Assembly (NCBI GenBank): GCA_021826065.1 | Contig: JAKADY010000001.1 | Span: forward strand, 62,001-126,000 | Source: Pseudomonadota bacterium | Lineage (GTDB): Bacteria; Pseudomonadota; Gammaproteobacteria; Burkholderiales; Thiobacillaceae | DNA length: 64,000 nucleotides | Reading direction: 5' to 3' | In this document: piece by piece, positions 46,842 to 55,683 of the stretch | How positions within the stretch are numbered: the stretch's first letter is position 1 | Layout of the letters: every line of letters begins with the position of its first letter | Made by a program: the position numbers and the translations under genes | Notes under the pieces: generated by a model | What the model saw: the letters and a program-made list of their open reading frames with translations, nothing else | What the model was told of the DNA's origin: nothing | Database searches by the model: none

Positions 46842-47930
46842 ATGTCGGTTTCCGAATTGCAAGTACAGACGGCCCTCAAAGAGCTCGTCGATCCCAACAC
46901 CCAGAAGGATTTCATCTCCACCAAGTCCGCGCGCAACATCAAGGTCGAGGGCGGCAAGGTCAGTCTCGACGTGGTCCTGCCCTATCCGGCCAAGATGGTG
47001 ATGGACGGCATCAAACAGGCCGTGGAGGACAAGATCAAGCGCATCCCGGGGGTGGAGTCGGTCGAGACCAACGTCACCTGGAAGATCGTCGCCCACAGCG
47101 TGCAGCGCGGGGTGAAGCTGATCCCCGGGGTCAAGAACATCATCGCCGTGGCCTCGGGCAAGGGCGGAGTGGGCAAGTCCACCACGGCCGTCAACCTGGC
47201 CCTGGCACTAGCCGCCGAGGGGGCGCGCGTGGGCATGCTGGACGCCGACATCTATGGCCCTTCGCAGCCGACCATGCTGGGCATCCATGGCCGCCCCGAG
47301 TCCGAGGATGGCCAGTCGCTGGAGCCCATGATCGGTCACGGTCTGCAGGCGATGTCCATCGGCTTCCTGATCGACGTGGAGACCCCCATGGTCTGGCGCG
47401 GCCCCATGGTGACCCAGGCCCTGGAGCAGCTGCTCAACAACACCCGCTGGAAGGACCTCGACTATCTGGTGGTGGACCTGCCGCCGGGCACGGGCGACAT
47501 CCAGCTCACCCTCGCCCAGCGCGTGCCAGTGACCGGCGCGGTGATCGTCACCACCCCGCAGGACATCGCGCTGATCGACGCGCGCAAGGGGCTCAAGATG
47601 TTCGAGAAGGTGGGCGTGCCCATCCTCGGCGTCGTCGAGAACATGTCCATCCACATCTGCTCGAAGTGCGGCCATGAGGAGCGCATCTTCGGCGAGGGCG
47701 GCGGCGAGCGCATGTGCAAGGACTACGGTGTCGAGTTCCTGGGCGGGCTGCCGCTGGACATCCGCATCCGCGAGGAGACCGACTCCGGCAAGCCGACCGT
47801 GGTGGCCGAACCCGACAGCCGCATCGCGCAGATCTACCGGCAGATCGCCCGGCGGGTGGCGGTCAAGGTGGGCGAACTGGCGGTGGACCACTCCTCCAAG
47901 TTCCCCAACATCGTCATCCAGAACACTTGA
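46842..47930 (+). CDS. apbC: iron-sulfur cluster carrier protein ApbC (Mrp/NBP35 family)
   Basis: 362 residues. An N-terminal MIP18/DUF59-like domain (about 1-85) starts MSVSELQVQTALKELVDPNT. Then a deviant Walker A IIAVASGKGGVGKSTTAVNL (near 100), MLDADIYGPSQPTMLG, YLVVDLPPGTGDIQLT, and the cluster-binding ICSKCGH (near 271). It carries [4Fe-4S] clusters to target enzymes. Upstream of dcd in many Betaproteobacteria. Confidence 0.95.
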   Translation: MSVSELQVQTALKELVDPNTQKDFISTKSARNIKVEGGKVSLDVVLPYPAKMVMDGIKQAVEDKIKRIPGVESVETNVTWKIVAHSVQRGVKLIPGVKNIIAVASGKGGVGKSTTAVNLALALAAEGARVGMLDADIYGPSQPTMLGIHGRPESEDGQSLEPMIGHGLQAMSIGFLIDVETPMVWRGPMVTQALEQLLNNTRWKDLDYLVVDLPPGTGDIQLTLAQRVPVTGAVIVTTPQDIALIDARKGLKMFEKVGVPILGVVENMSIHICSKCGHEERIFGEGGGERMCKDYGVEFLGGLPLDIRIREETDSGKPTVVAEPDSRIAQIYRQIARRVAVKVGELAVDHSSKFPNIVIQNT

Positions 47931-47991
47931 GCCCGGCTGCCGCGGGTGGCGCGCCCGACGCAGCCCGCCGGCTGCGACGGTGAGCGGGCGC

Positions 47992-48031
47992 TTGACAAGC
48001 AGGGGTGACTAACCCATCATACACCGTATGA
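47992..48031 (+). promoter_or_regulatory. promoter and palindromic operator of the RHH-PIN toxin-antitoxin module
   Basis: TTGACA (47992-47997), a 17-nt spacer and CATCAT (48015-48020, 4 of 6). The perfect inverted repeat TCATAC-ACC-GTATGA (48017-48031) covers the -10 and the ATG. Transcription would start near 48027, so the message would be leaderless. The palindrome is a good site for autorepression by the ribbon-helix-helix antitoxin. Confidence 0.65.
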
Positions 48032-48324
48032 CAAGGGTTGCCGAAGCCACTCCCGTTTACGCCGCGTCGTCCGTGCGGCGGGTCAACGCGCGGCTGGACC
48101 CCGCCACCCAGGCCGAGCTGGAGTGCCTGATGCAGGAGACCGGCATGACGGTGACCGAGGTCATCCGCACCGCCATCCACCGCCTCTACCAGCAGCGACA
48201 GGCACCCTCCCCCAGCGTGGCGGACAGCTTCGCCGACCTGATCGGCGCCATCGAGGGCCCGGAGGACTGGTCGAGTGACGTCAAGAAGGCCCTGACCGCG
48301 GGGCTCTCCGGCAAACACGCGTGA
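48028..48324 (+). CDS. ribbon-helix-helix antitoxin
   Basis: 98 residues. RVNARLDPATQAELECLMQE followed by MTVTEVIRTAIHRLY (about residues 18-53) is a CopG/MetJ-like RHH DNA-binding fold. The C-terminal half (DSFADLIGAIEG) should bind the toxin. It overlaps the PIN toxin gene by 4 bp, the usual antitoxin-first arrangement. No Shine-Dalgarno sequence before its ATG. Confidence 0.85.
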   Translation: MTRVAEATPVYAASSVRRVNARLDPATQAELECLMQETGMTVTEVIRTAIHRLYQQRQAPSPSVADSFADLIGAIEGPEDWSSDVKKALTAGLSGKHA

Positions 48325-48737
48325 TCATCGCCGACACCGGGTTCTGGGTGGCGCTGTTCAACCGCAACGATCGGCACCACGCGCGGGCCCGCGCGGTCGC
48401 CCTGGAGCTGCGTGAGCGGCTGGTGACCACCTGGCCGGTGCTCACCGAGGTCACCCACCTACTCGCCCAGCGCGGGCATGTGACCCTGGCGCGGCGCTTC
48501 CTCGAGCGTTGCTTCGCCGGCGCGGTGGAGATCTTCGAGCTGGATGCCGAGGCACGGCAACGGGTCTTGCCGCTCATGCAGCGCTACAGGGACCTGCCCA
48601 TGGATCTCGCCGACGCCTCCCTCGTAATCCTCGCCGAACGGCTCGGTCACGGTCGCATCCTCTCCACCGACCAGCGCGACTTCGAGACCTATCGGTGGAA
48701 GCACCACCAACCTTTCGAGAACCTGCTGCTCGCCTGA
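48321..48737 (+). CDS. PIN-domain ribonuclease toxin (VapC-like)
   Basis: 138 residues from GTG 48321, overlapping the antitoxin stop by 4 bp. It starts [17 protein letters not shown] (Asp5 in the first acidic site). [13 protein letters not shown] carries the conserved Glu (near 43), [15 protein letters not shown] the third acidic residue, and [13 protein letters not shown] the fourth. PIN toxins cleave RNA in a metal-dependent way. Confidence 0.88.
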   Translation: MIIADTGFWVALFNRNDRHHARARAVALELRERLVTTWPVLTEVTHLLAQRGHVTLARRFLERCFAGAVEIFELDAEARQRVLPLMQRYRDLPMDLADASLVILAERLGHGRILSTDQRDFETYRWKHHQPFENLLLA

Positions 48738-48741
48738 TGTC

Positions 48742-49308
48742 ATGAGTATCAAATCCGACCGCTGGATCCGCCGCATGGCCCTGGAGCATGGCATGATCAG
48801 CCCGTTCGAACCGGGCCAGGTCAAGGCGGTCGACGGCCGCAGGATCGTCTCCTACGGCACCTCCAGCTACGGCTACGACGTGCGCTGCGCCGATGAATTC
48901 AAGTTGTTCACCGACATCAACACCACCATCGTCGACCCCAAGGCCTTCGATCCGCAGTCCTTCGTCGAGGTCAAGGGCGACTACTGCATCATCCCGCCCA
49001 ATTCCTTCGCGCTGGCCCGCACCATCGAGTACTTCCGCATCCCGCGCGATATCCTGGTCATCTGCCTGGGCAAGAGCACCTACGCCCGCTGCGGCATCAT
49101 CGTCAACGTCACACCGCTCGAGCCGGAGTGGGAGGGCCATGTGACCCTGGAGTTCTCCAATACCACACCGCTGCCGGCCAAGATCTATGCCAACGAGGGC
49201 GTGGCGCAGATGTTGTTCCTGCAGGCCGACGAGGTGTGCGAGACCTCCTACCGCGACCGCGGCGGCAAGTATCAGGGGCAGACGGGCGTGACGCTGCCGA
49301 AGATTTAG
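48742..49308 (+). CDS. dcd: dCTP deaminase
   Basis: 188 residues. It starts [20 protein letters not shown] and contains [37 protein letters not shown], the nucleotide site [20 protein letters not shown], and [20 protein letters not shown]. It makes dUTP for dTMP synthesis. Toxin-antitoxin modules lie directly on both sides. Confidence 0.95.
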   Translation: MSIKSDRWIRRMALEHGMISPFEPGQVKAVDGRRIVSYGTSSYGYDVRCADEFKLFTDINTTIVDPKAFDPQSFVEVKGDYCIIPPNSFALARTIEYFRIPRDILVICLGKSTYARCGIIVNVTPLEPEWEGHVTLEFSNTTPLPAKIYANEGVAQMLFLQADEVCETSYRDRGGKYQGQTGVTLPKI

Positions 49309-49339
49309 CGAGGCTGCCAGATCCTCCACGGAGCACGAC

Positions 49340-49546
49340 ATGGAACTTTCAGCGGTTATCACCCCTGCACCTGAAGGCGGTTACGTCGCCTATAACCCCG
49401 AGACGGGCACGACGACTCAAGGCGAGACCGTCGAAGAGGCATTAGCTAACCTGCGCGAGGCAACCGAGCTTTATCTGGAGGAGTTTCCCCTGTCTGTCAC
49501 CGGGCGTCCTCTACTGACGACATTCCAGGTCCCTGAGCATGCCTAA
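49340..49546 (+). CDS. hicB: HicB-family antitoxin
   Basis: 68 residues with GGAG 8 nt upstream. The fold MELSAVITPAPEGGYVAYNP, GTTTQGETVEEALANLREAT, ELYLEEF is the partial RNase H-like HicB domain. No C-terminal DNA-binding domain is present, so it is the short form. It overlaps hicA by 8 bp and precedes it. Confidence 0.85.
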   Translation: MELSAVITPAPEGGYVAYNPETGTTTQGETVEEALANLREATELYLEEFPLSVTGRPLLTTFQVPEHA

Positions 49547-49760
49547 ACTCCCGGTCGTCTCCGGCGCCGAAGTGGTCCGCGCGCTGGAGCGGCTTGGGTT
49601 TGGGGTTGCTCGTCAACGCGGCAGCCATATCGTCATGCGCCGTGGTTCCATGGGTTGCGTCGTGCCGAACCACCGCGAATTGAAAGTTGGCACACTCGCA
49701 GGCCTGCTCAAGCAGGCTGGCGTGTCGCTGGAGGAATTCCTTGATGCGCTTGACGCCTGA
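49539..49760 (+). CDS. hicA: HicA-family mRNA interferase toxin
   Basis: 73 residues. It starts MPKLPVVSGAEVVRALERLG and has ARQRGSHIVMRR with the catalytic His of the dsRBD-like HicA fold, then VVPNHRELKVGTLAGLLKQA. It degrades mRNA when HicB is lost. Order here is antitoxin first, the reverse of the classical hicAB. Confidence 0.86.
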   Translation: MPKLPVVSGAEVVRALERLGFGVARQRGSHIVMRRGSMGCVVPNHRELKVGTLAGLLKQAGVSLEEFLDALDA

Positions 49761-49906
49761 GATTGTGCATCAGGAGGGACGCGATGCCGGAAGTCGGCTT
49801 GGCACCCCCAATACTTGTGGCGTCAGGCGCGAGGCGCGCGGAGTACAATCTCGCCAGCCTCAAAAGACGACGTCTAAACGCCTCAGAGAAAACCGCAGGG
49901 TTCACG

Positions 49907-49935
49907 ATGACCCCCCCTCACCCCTAACCCCTTTC
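49907..49935 (+). repeat. C-rich repeat and six-codon mini-ORF before the decarboxylase
   Basis: CTCACCCCTAACCCC matches the CCTAACCCCTCACC units upstream of glmS. An ATG at 49907 opens a tiny frame reading Met-Thr-Pro-Pro-His-Pro-stop, ending at 49927, 15 bp before the decarboxylase ATG. It could be a leader peptide or just a by-product of the repeat. Confidence 0.4.
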
Positions 49936-49942
49936 CGCTGAC

Positions 49943-52177
49943 ATGCGCTTCCGTTTCCCCGTCGTCATCATCGATGAAGACTTCCGCTCGGAGAACCAGA
50001 GCGGCCTGTCCATCCGCGCGCTTGCCCAGGCCATCGAGAAGGAGGGCATCGAGGTGCTGGGGGTCACCAGCTATGGCGATCTCTCCTCCTTCGCCCAGCA
50101 GCAGTCGCGCGCCTGCGCCTTCATCCTGTCGGTGGACGACGAGGAGCTGGCCAACGAGGAGGAGGAGACCATCGCCGAGCTCAGGGCCTTCGTCGAGGAG
50201 ATCCGCTTCCGCAACGCCGAGATCCCCATCTTCCTGCACGGCGAGACGCGCACCGCGCGCCACATCCCGAACGACATCCTGCGGCAGTTGAACGGCTTCA
50301 TCCACATGCTGGAGGACACGCCGGAGTTCCTCGCCCGCTACATCGCGCGCGAGGCGCGGGCCTATCTCGACTCCATCGTGCCGCCTTTCTTCCGCGCGCT
50401 CACCCACTACGCCGCCGACGGCTCCTATTCCTGGCACTGCCCCGGCCACTCGGGCGGGGTGGCCTTCCTGAAGAGCCCCATCGGCCAGATGTTCCACCAG
50501 TTCTTCGGCGAGAACCTGCTCAGGGCCGACGTCTGCAACGCGGTGGACGAGCTGGGGCAGCTCCTGGACCACACCGGCCCGGTGGGGGCCTCGGAGCGCA
50601 ACGCCGCGCGCATCTTCAACGCCGATCACCTGTTCTTCGTCACCAACGGCACCAGCTCGTCGAACAAGATGGTCTGGCACTACACGGTGGCCCCCGGCGA
50701 CATCGTGCTGGTGGACCGCAACTGCCACAAGTCGGTGTTGCACTCCATCATCATGACCGGGGCGATCCCCATCTTCCTCACGCCGACCCGCAACAACTAC
50801 GGCATCATCGGCCCCATCCCGTTGGACGAGTTCCGGCCGGAGAACATCCAGAAGAAGATCGCCGCCCACCCCTTCGCGCGCGACATCAAGGCCAAGCCGC
50901 GCGTGCTCACCATCACCCAGAGCACCTACGACGGCATCCTCTACAACGTGGACACCATCAAGGAGCTGCTGGGCGATTTCATCGACACCCTGCACTTCGA
51001 CGAGGCCTGGCTGCCGCATGCGGCCTTCCACGACTTCTACCGCGGCATGCACGCCATCGGCAAGGGCCGGCCGCGCTCGCGCGACGCCCTGGTCTTCGCC
51101 ACCCAGTCCACGCACAAGCTGCTGGCGGGGCTCTCCCAGGCCTCGCAGATCCTGGTGCAGGACTCGGAAACCCGCAAACTCGACTACCACCGCTTCAACG
51201 AGGCGTATCTGATGCACACCTCCACCTCGCCACAGTACGCCATCATCGCCTCCTGCGACGTGGCGGCGGCGATGATGGAGCCGCCGGGCGGCACCGCCCT
51301 GGTGGAGGAATCCATCCTGGAGGCGCTCGACTTCCGCCGCGCCATGCGCAAGGTGGACGCCGAGTTCGGGCAGGACTGGTGGTTCAAGGTGTGGGGGCCG
51401 GATCACCTGGCCGAGGAGGGGATCGGCAGCCGCGAGGACTGGCTGCTCGGGGCCAACGAGCGCTGGCACGGCTTCGGGCCGCTCGCCCCCGGCTTCAACA
51501 TGCTCGACCCGATCAAGGCCACCGTCATCACCCCGGGCCTGGACGTGGATGGCGACTTCGCCGACTGGGGCATCCCGGCGGCCATCGTCACCAAATACCT
51601 GGCCGAGCACGGGGTCATCGTCGAGAAGACCGGGCTTTACTCCTTCTTCATCATGTTCACCATCGGCATTACCAAGGGCCGCTGGAACACCCTGGTGACC
51701 GCGCTGCAGCAGTTCAAGGCCGACTACGACGAGAACCAGCCGCTATGGCGGGTGCTACCGGAGTTCGTCGAGAAGCAGCCGCGCTACGAGAAGGTGGGGC
51801 TCAAGGACCTGTGCGACCAGATCCACGCGATCTACAAGGCCAACGACGTGGCGCGGCTCACCACCGAGATGTACCTCTCGGAGATGGCCCCGGCCATGAA
51901 GCCGGCCGACGCCTTCGCCAAGATGGCCCACCGCGAGATCGAGCGGGTGGAGATCGACCAGCTCGAGGGGCGCATCACCAGCGTGCTGCTCACCCCCTAT
52001 CCACCCGGCATCCCGCTGCTGATCCCGGGCGAGCGCTTCAACAGCACGATCGTGCGCTACCTCCAATTCACGCGCGAGTTCAACGAGCGCTTCCCCGGCT
52101 TCGAGACCGACGTACACGGGCTCGTCAAGGAACGCGACAACGGGCGCTGGCGCTATTACGTCGATTGCGTCGCCTAG
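49943..52177 (+). CDS. Orn/Lys/Arg decarboxylase (PLP-dependent, fold type I)
   Basis: 744 residues. The N-terminal receiver-like wing domain (about 1-130) starts MRFRFPVVIIDEDFRSE. The PLP core has SWHCPGHSGGVAFLKSP (near 160), HFDEAWLPHAAF and the Schiff-base Lys in ATQSTHKLLAGLSQAS (near 393). The C-terminal domain has LTPYPPGIPLLIPGERF. It decarboxylates arginine, lysine or ornithine; which one is not certain. Roles: polyamine supply or acid resistance. A TACAAT element (49844-49849) may be its -10. Confidence 0.93.
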   Translation: MRFRFPVVIIDEDFRSENQSGLSIRALAQAIEKEGIEVLGVTSYGDLSSFAQQQSRACAFILSVDDEELANEEEETIAELRAFVEEIRFRNAEIPIFLHGETRTARHIPNDILRQLNGFIHMLEDTPEFLARYIAREARAYLDSIVPPFFRALTHYAADGSYSWHCPGHSGGVAFLKSPIGQMFHQFFGENLLRADVCNAVDELGQLLDHTGPVGASERNAARIFNADHLFFVTNGTSSSNKMVWHYTVAPGDIVLVDRNCHKSVLHSIIMTGAIPIFLTPTRNNYGIIGPIPLDEFRPENIQKKIAAHPFARDIKAKPRVLTITQSTYDGILYNVDTIKELLGDFIDTLHFDEAWLPHAAFHDFYRGMHAIGKGRPRSRDALVFATQSTHKLLAGLSQASQILVQDSETRKLDYHRFNEAYLMHTSTSPQYAIIASCDVAAAMMEPPGGTALVEESILEALDFRRAMRKVDAEFGQDWWFKVWGPDHLAEEGIGSREDWLLGANERWHGFGPLAPGFNMLDPIKATVITPGLDVDGDFADWGIPAAIVTKYLAEHGVIVEKTGLYSFFIMFTIGITKGRWNTLVTALQQFKADYDENQPLWRVLPEFVEKQPRYEKVGLKDLCDQIHAIYKANDVARLTTEMYLSEMAPAMKPADAFAKMAHREIERVEIDQLEGRITSVLLTPYPPGIPLLIPGERFNSTIVRYLQFTREFNERFPGFETDVHGLVKERDNGRWRYYVDCVA

Positions 52178-52228
52178 GCGCGACGCGGCCGGCAGCCCTA
52201 GCGGATGGCTGACACGACGCTCACGCGG

Positions 52229-52636
52229 CTAGCCGCCGGCCGGCTGGAAGCTGAACTTGCCCTCTTTTTCCGCGAAGGTGCCCAGCCTGCGGCCCAGGTC
52301 GGGCGGGGTCTCGTCGAATTCCTGCACCCGGCAGCTCTCCAGGCCGAGGGCGAAGTGGCGGTCCTCGATCTCGAGGATCAGGATGGGCTCGGGGTATTCG
52401 GGCGGCGCGGCATACAGGGCATAGTCGGCGGATAGCGGCACGTCCTTGATCTCGAGTCCGCCCTGGCACTGCGGCAGGTGGCTCACCGTCACCGCGAGCC
52501 GGCCGGTGTCCTGCCAGAACCAGTCCTGGCGGCGTGCCAGCACGACGCTCAACTCCTCCTCGGCCTCGCTGCGGTAGGAGGCGGTGTCGTTGACACAGCC
52601 GGCCAGCAGCAGGGGCAGGGCGATCAGCCCGAGCAC
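52229..52636 (-). CDS. small lipoprotein
   Basis: 135 residues from GTG 52636 with AGGCGG 4 nt upstream; the frame runs on upstream through a repeat and into ybiT. The signal peptide is VLGLIALPLLLAGC, with lipobox LLAGC (Cys about 14). The mature part has SEAEEELSVVLARRQDWFWQ, DTGRLAV, and LILEIEDRHFALGLESCR. Anchored to a membrane by lipid; function unknown. Confidence 0.7.
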   Translation of the reverse strand: MLGLIALPLLLAGCVNDTASYRSEAEEELSVVLARRQDWFWQDTGRLAVTVSHLPQCQGGLEIKDVPLSADYALYAAPPEYPEPILILEIEDRHFALGLESCRVQEFDETPPDLGRRLGTFAEKEGKFSFQPAGG

Positions 52637-52659
52637 GGCCCGCCTGCCCTCTCCCCCAG

Positions 52660-52682
52660 CCCCTCCCCCCCGGGGGGAGGGG
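52660..52682. repeat. perfect C-rich/G-rich inverted repeat
   Basis: Arms CCCCTCCCCCC (52660-52670) and GGGGGGAGGGG (52672-52682) around a single C, 3 bp after the ybiT stop on the minus strand. No T-run. It resembles a dispersed intergenic hairpin and also sits directly upstream of the lipoprotein start. Confidence 0.65.
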
Positions 52683-52685
52683 GGG

Positions 52686-54305
52686 TCACTCGATGCCCTG
52701 GCTGGCAAGGTATTCATCATAGGTGCCCTCGTAGACCACATGGCTGCCGTCCAGTTTGAGTTCGATGATCTTGTTGGCGAGCGATGATACGAACTCGCGG
52801 TCGTGCGAGACAAATATCAGCGTGCCGTCGTATTTCTCCAGCGCGGTGTTGAGCGACTCGATGGACTCCATGTCCATGTGGTTGGTGGGCTCGTCCATGA
52901 TCAGGACATTGGGCCGCAGGAGCATGAGCTTGCCGAACAGCATGCGCCCCTGCTCGCCGCCGGAGATCACGCGCGCCGGTTTTTTCACCTCGTCGCCGGA
53001 GAAGAGCAGCCGCCCCAGGGTGCCGCGGATCAGGGTCTCAACGTCCTGGCCTTCGTAACCGCCGGCGCGCACCCAGCGCGCGATCCACTCGACCAGGGAG
53101 GCGTCGGTGTCGAACTCGGCCGAGTGGTCCTGGGCGAAATAGCCCAGCTTGGCCTTCTCCGCCCACTGAATGCGACCGGCCTGGGGGGTTAGCTCGCCCG
53201 TGAGCAGCCGCGTGAGCGTGGTCTTGCCCACACCGTTCTCGCCGATCACCGCCACCTTGTCGCCGGCGGCGATGTGCACCGAGAGGTTGCGGATGACAGG
53301 CTCGGCGGCGGTGTAGCCGAAGCTCAGGCCCTCGACCTCGCAGGCGAGGCGGTGCAGCTTGTCCTTGGGGTCGTATTCGAAGCGGATGAAGGGATACTGG
53401 CGCGAGGAGGGCTTGACGTCCTCGATCCGCAGCTTTTCGATCTGTTTGCGCCGGCTGGTGGCCTGGCGGGCCTTGGCCTTGTGCGCGGCGAAGCGGCGGA
53501 CGAACTCCTCCAACTCGGCGATGCGCTCCTTGCTCCTCGCCTGTTGCGCCGCCAGGCGCGCGCGCGCGGCGGTGCTGGCCTCCATGTAGTCGTCGTAGTT
53601 GCCGGGGTAGACGGTGATGGTGCCATAGTCCAGGTCGGCCATGTGGGTGCACACGGCGTTCAGGAAGTGCCGGTCGTGCGAGATGATCACCATGGTCGAG
53701 TCGCGGCTGTTGAGGATGCCCTCCAGCCAGCGGATGGTGTTGATGTCCAGGTTGTTGGTCGGCTCGTCGAGCAGCAGGATGTCGGGGTCGGCGAACAGGG
53801 CCTGCGCGAGCAGCACCCTGAGCTTCCAGCCCGGCGCCACCTCGCGCATGGGGCCGTCGTGTTTCTCCCGGGGGATGTCCAGGCCGAGCAGCAGCTCGCC
53901 GGCGCGGGCCTCGGCGTCATAGCCGCCCAGCTCGCCGAAGCGGGCCTCCAGCTCGGCGGCGCGCATGTAGTCGTCCTCGGTCGCCTCGGGGTTGGCGTAG
54001 ATGGCGTCCTTCTCCTTGAGACAGCGCCACAGCTCCTCGTGGCCCATCATCACCACGTCGAGCACGCGCATGTCCTCGTAGGCGAACTGGTCCTGGCGCA
54101 GATAGGCCATGCGCTCGCCGGGGTCGAGGCTCACACTGCCGGCGGTGGGTTCCAGCAGTCCCGCCAGGATCTTCATGAAGGTGGATTTGCCGCAGCCGTT
54201 GGCGCCGATCAGGCCGTAGCGGTTGCCCTCGCCGAACTTGACGTTGACGTTCTCGAACAGGGGCTTGGCCCCGAACTGCATGGTGATGCCGGTGGCGATG
54301 AGCAT
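52686..54305 (-). CDS. ybiT: ABC-F family ATPase YbiT
   Basis: 539 residues. It starts [20 protein letters not shown], an N-terminus characteristic of YbiT. Two ABC ATPase domains: Walker [10 protein letters not shown] (near 36) and GENGVGKTT (near 346), and signatures in [15 protein letters not shown] (degenerate) and [11 protein letters not shown]. The ABC-F linker is rich in Arg/Lys ([18 protein letters not shown]). It has no membrane segment. ABC-F proteins act on the ribosome; YbiT's exact role is less certain. Confidence 0.94.
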   Translation of the reverse strand: MLIATGITMQFGAKPLFENVNVKFGEGNRYGLIGANGCGKSTFMKILAGLLEPTAGSVSLDPGERMAYLRQDQFAYEDMRVLDVVMMGHEELWRCLKEKDAIYANPEATEDDYMRAAELEARFGELGGYDAEARAGELLLGLDIPREKHDGPMREVAPGWKLRVLLAQALFADPDILLLDEPTNNLDINTIRWLEGILNSRDSTMVIISHDRHFLNAVCTHMADLDYGTITVYPGNYDDYMEASTAARARLAAQQARSKERIAELEEFVRRFAAHKAKARQATSRRKQIEKLRIEDVKPSSRQYPFIRFEYDPKDKLHRLACEVEGLSFGYTAAEPVIRNLSVHIAAGDKVAVIGENGVGKTTLTRLLTGELTPQAGRIQWAEKAKLGYFAQDHSAEFDTDASLVEWIARWVRAGGYEGQDVETLIRGTLGRLLFSGDEVKKPARVISGGEQGRMLFGKLMLLRPNVLIMDEPTNHMDMESIESLNTALEKYDGTLIFVSHDREFVSSLANKIIELKLDGSHVVYEGTYDEYLASQGIE

Positions 54306-54382
54306 GGTGCGCAGGTGCTTCGATGTAAACTCGGCATTTTAACCGCCCTGGACGGGACCGACCCGTCCGCCCATCGTACGTC

Positions 54383-55312
54383 ATGAAAGCCTTGCTGGAG
54401 AAGATTGGTTTGGAGGTCCACCAGGATCTCGTGCCCTATGTGGAGCAGGGGCTCAAGATCCTGCTCGTTCTGGTCATCGCCTGGATCCTGTTGCGTCTGA
54501 TCCGCAAGATGATCGGCGCCTTCAAGCGCTTCGCCTTGAAGCGCGCCGACGACGCGGAGTCGGTGCGGCGGGTGGAGACGCTGGCACGGGTGATCCGCTA
54601 CGTCGCCACGGTCCTGCTGGTGATCGCCGTGGTGATGGAGATCCTCTACCTGCTGGGGATCTCCATCGCGCCGCTGCTCGGTGCCGCGGGCGTGGTCGGT
54701 ATCGCCGTGGGCTTTGGCGCACAGAGCCTGGTCAAGGACTTCTTCACCGGCTTCTTTCTGCTGCTGGAGAACCAGATCCGCGTGGGCGACTTTGTCGCCA
54801 TCGCCGGCGAGCGCGGTCAGGTCGAGGAGATCACACTGCGCCATGTGCGCCTGCGCGCCATGGACGGCAATGTGCATTTCATCCCCACCGGCATGATCGA
54901 CAAGGTCACCAACATGAGCCTGGAGTTCTCGCGCGCTGTGGTGGACATCGGCGTGGCCTACCGCGAGGACCTGGACGAGGTCTTCCAGGCCATCCGCGAC
55001 ACCGCAGCCGAGCTGCGCCAGGACCCGAACTTCGGCCCGAGGATCCTGGAGGACCTGGAACTGCTGGGGGTGGAGAACTGGGCCGATTCCTCCGTGGTGA
55101 TCCGCTCCCGCTTTAAAGTGGTGCCGCTCGAGCAGTGGAACGTGCGGCGCGAGTTCCTGCGGCGGCTGAAGAAGACCTTCGATGCGCGCGGCATCGAGAT
55201 CCCCTACCCGCACCTCACCCTCTACCCCGGCCGCGCCAAGGACGGCAGCGCGCCGCCCTTGCGCCTGGTGGTGGAGGAGGGCGCTCAGAACAGCCGCTTG
55301 AGCCGCTCGTAG
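54383..55312 (+). CDS. MscS-family mechanosensitive ion channel
   Basis: 309 residues. Three membrane helices: about 25-40 (ILLVLVIAWILLRLI), 70-92 (YVATVLLVIAVVMEILYLLG), and the pore-lining TM3 APLLGAAGVVGIAVGFGAQS (about 97-116), followed by the beta domain (DFFTGFFLLLENQIRVGDFV) and a C-terminal alpha/beta domain. It opens under membrane tension to release solutes. Diverges from ybiT. Confidence 0.92.
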   Translation: MKALLEKIGLEVHQDLVPYVEQGLKILLVLVIAWILLRLIRKMIGAFKRFALKRADDAESVRRVETLARVIRYVATVLLVIAVVMEILYLLGISIAPLLGAAGVVGIAVGFGAQSLVKDFFTGFFLLLENQIRVGDFVAIAGERGQVEEITLRHVRLRAMDGNVHFIPTGMIDKVTNMSLEFSRAVVDIGVAYREDLDEVFQAIRDTAAELRQDPNFGPRILEDLELLGVENWADSSVVIRSRFKVVPLEQWNVRREFLRRLKKTFDARGIEIPYPHLTLYPGRAKDGSAPPLRLVVEEGAQNSRLSRS

Positions 55313-55545
55313 CCGCGGCCTATCTCCTCGGCCAGCAGGCGGGCGGCGGCGCGCACGTCCTCCGCCGCCTCACCGGCGACCTCGGCCGCCTGTTTGGCCT
55401 TGGCGCGCAGCTCGTCGAGCTTGCCTTCCAGCTCGCGCCATTCGTCCTGCGCCTCCAGCTTGGCGAGATGCGCCCTGACGATCAATTCGTCGCGTTGGGT
55501 GGCCAGGGCGTCGATGAGTTTCTGCAGTTCCTCGCGGGCTTGCAT
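55285..55545 (-). CDS. small coiled-coil protein
   Basis: 86 residues from the ATG at 55545 with GAGGAGG 5 nt upstream. It is almost entirely helical and charged (KLEAQDEWRELEGKLDELRA, KAKQAAEVAGEAAEDV), with heptad spacing. Its 3' end overlaps the convergent MscS gene by 28 bp. Function unknown. Confidence 0.75.
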   Translation of the reverse strand: MQAREELQKLIDALATQRDELIVRAHLAKLEAQDEWRELEGKLDELRAKAKQAAEVAGEAAEDVRAAARLLAEEIGRGYERLKRLF

Positions 55546-55683
55546 GTGTGCCTCCTCAGTCTTGCACGAACAGCTACATTGAATATAGAAGACAACTGCG
55601 CCTGTAGCTGCAGGCGTTGGCGCGGATGCGCGTATGATGGCCTCCGCGCGCAGACTGAGACTACCCCAAGACGGAGACAGGCG

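Noticed and set aside
49883-51610. 575-codon minus-strand frame opposite the decarboxylase
   Set aside because: Antisense shadow with repetitive Val/Asp/Gly/His composition and no motifs.
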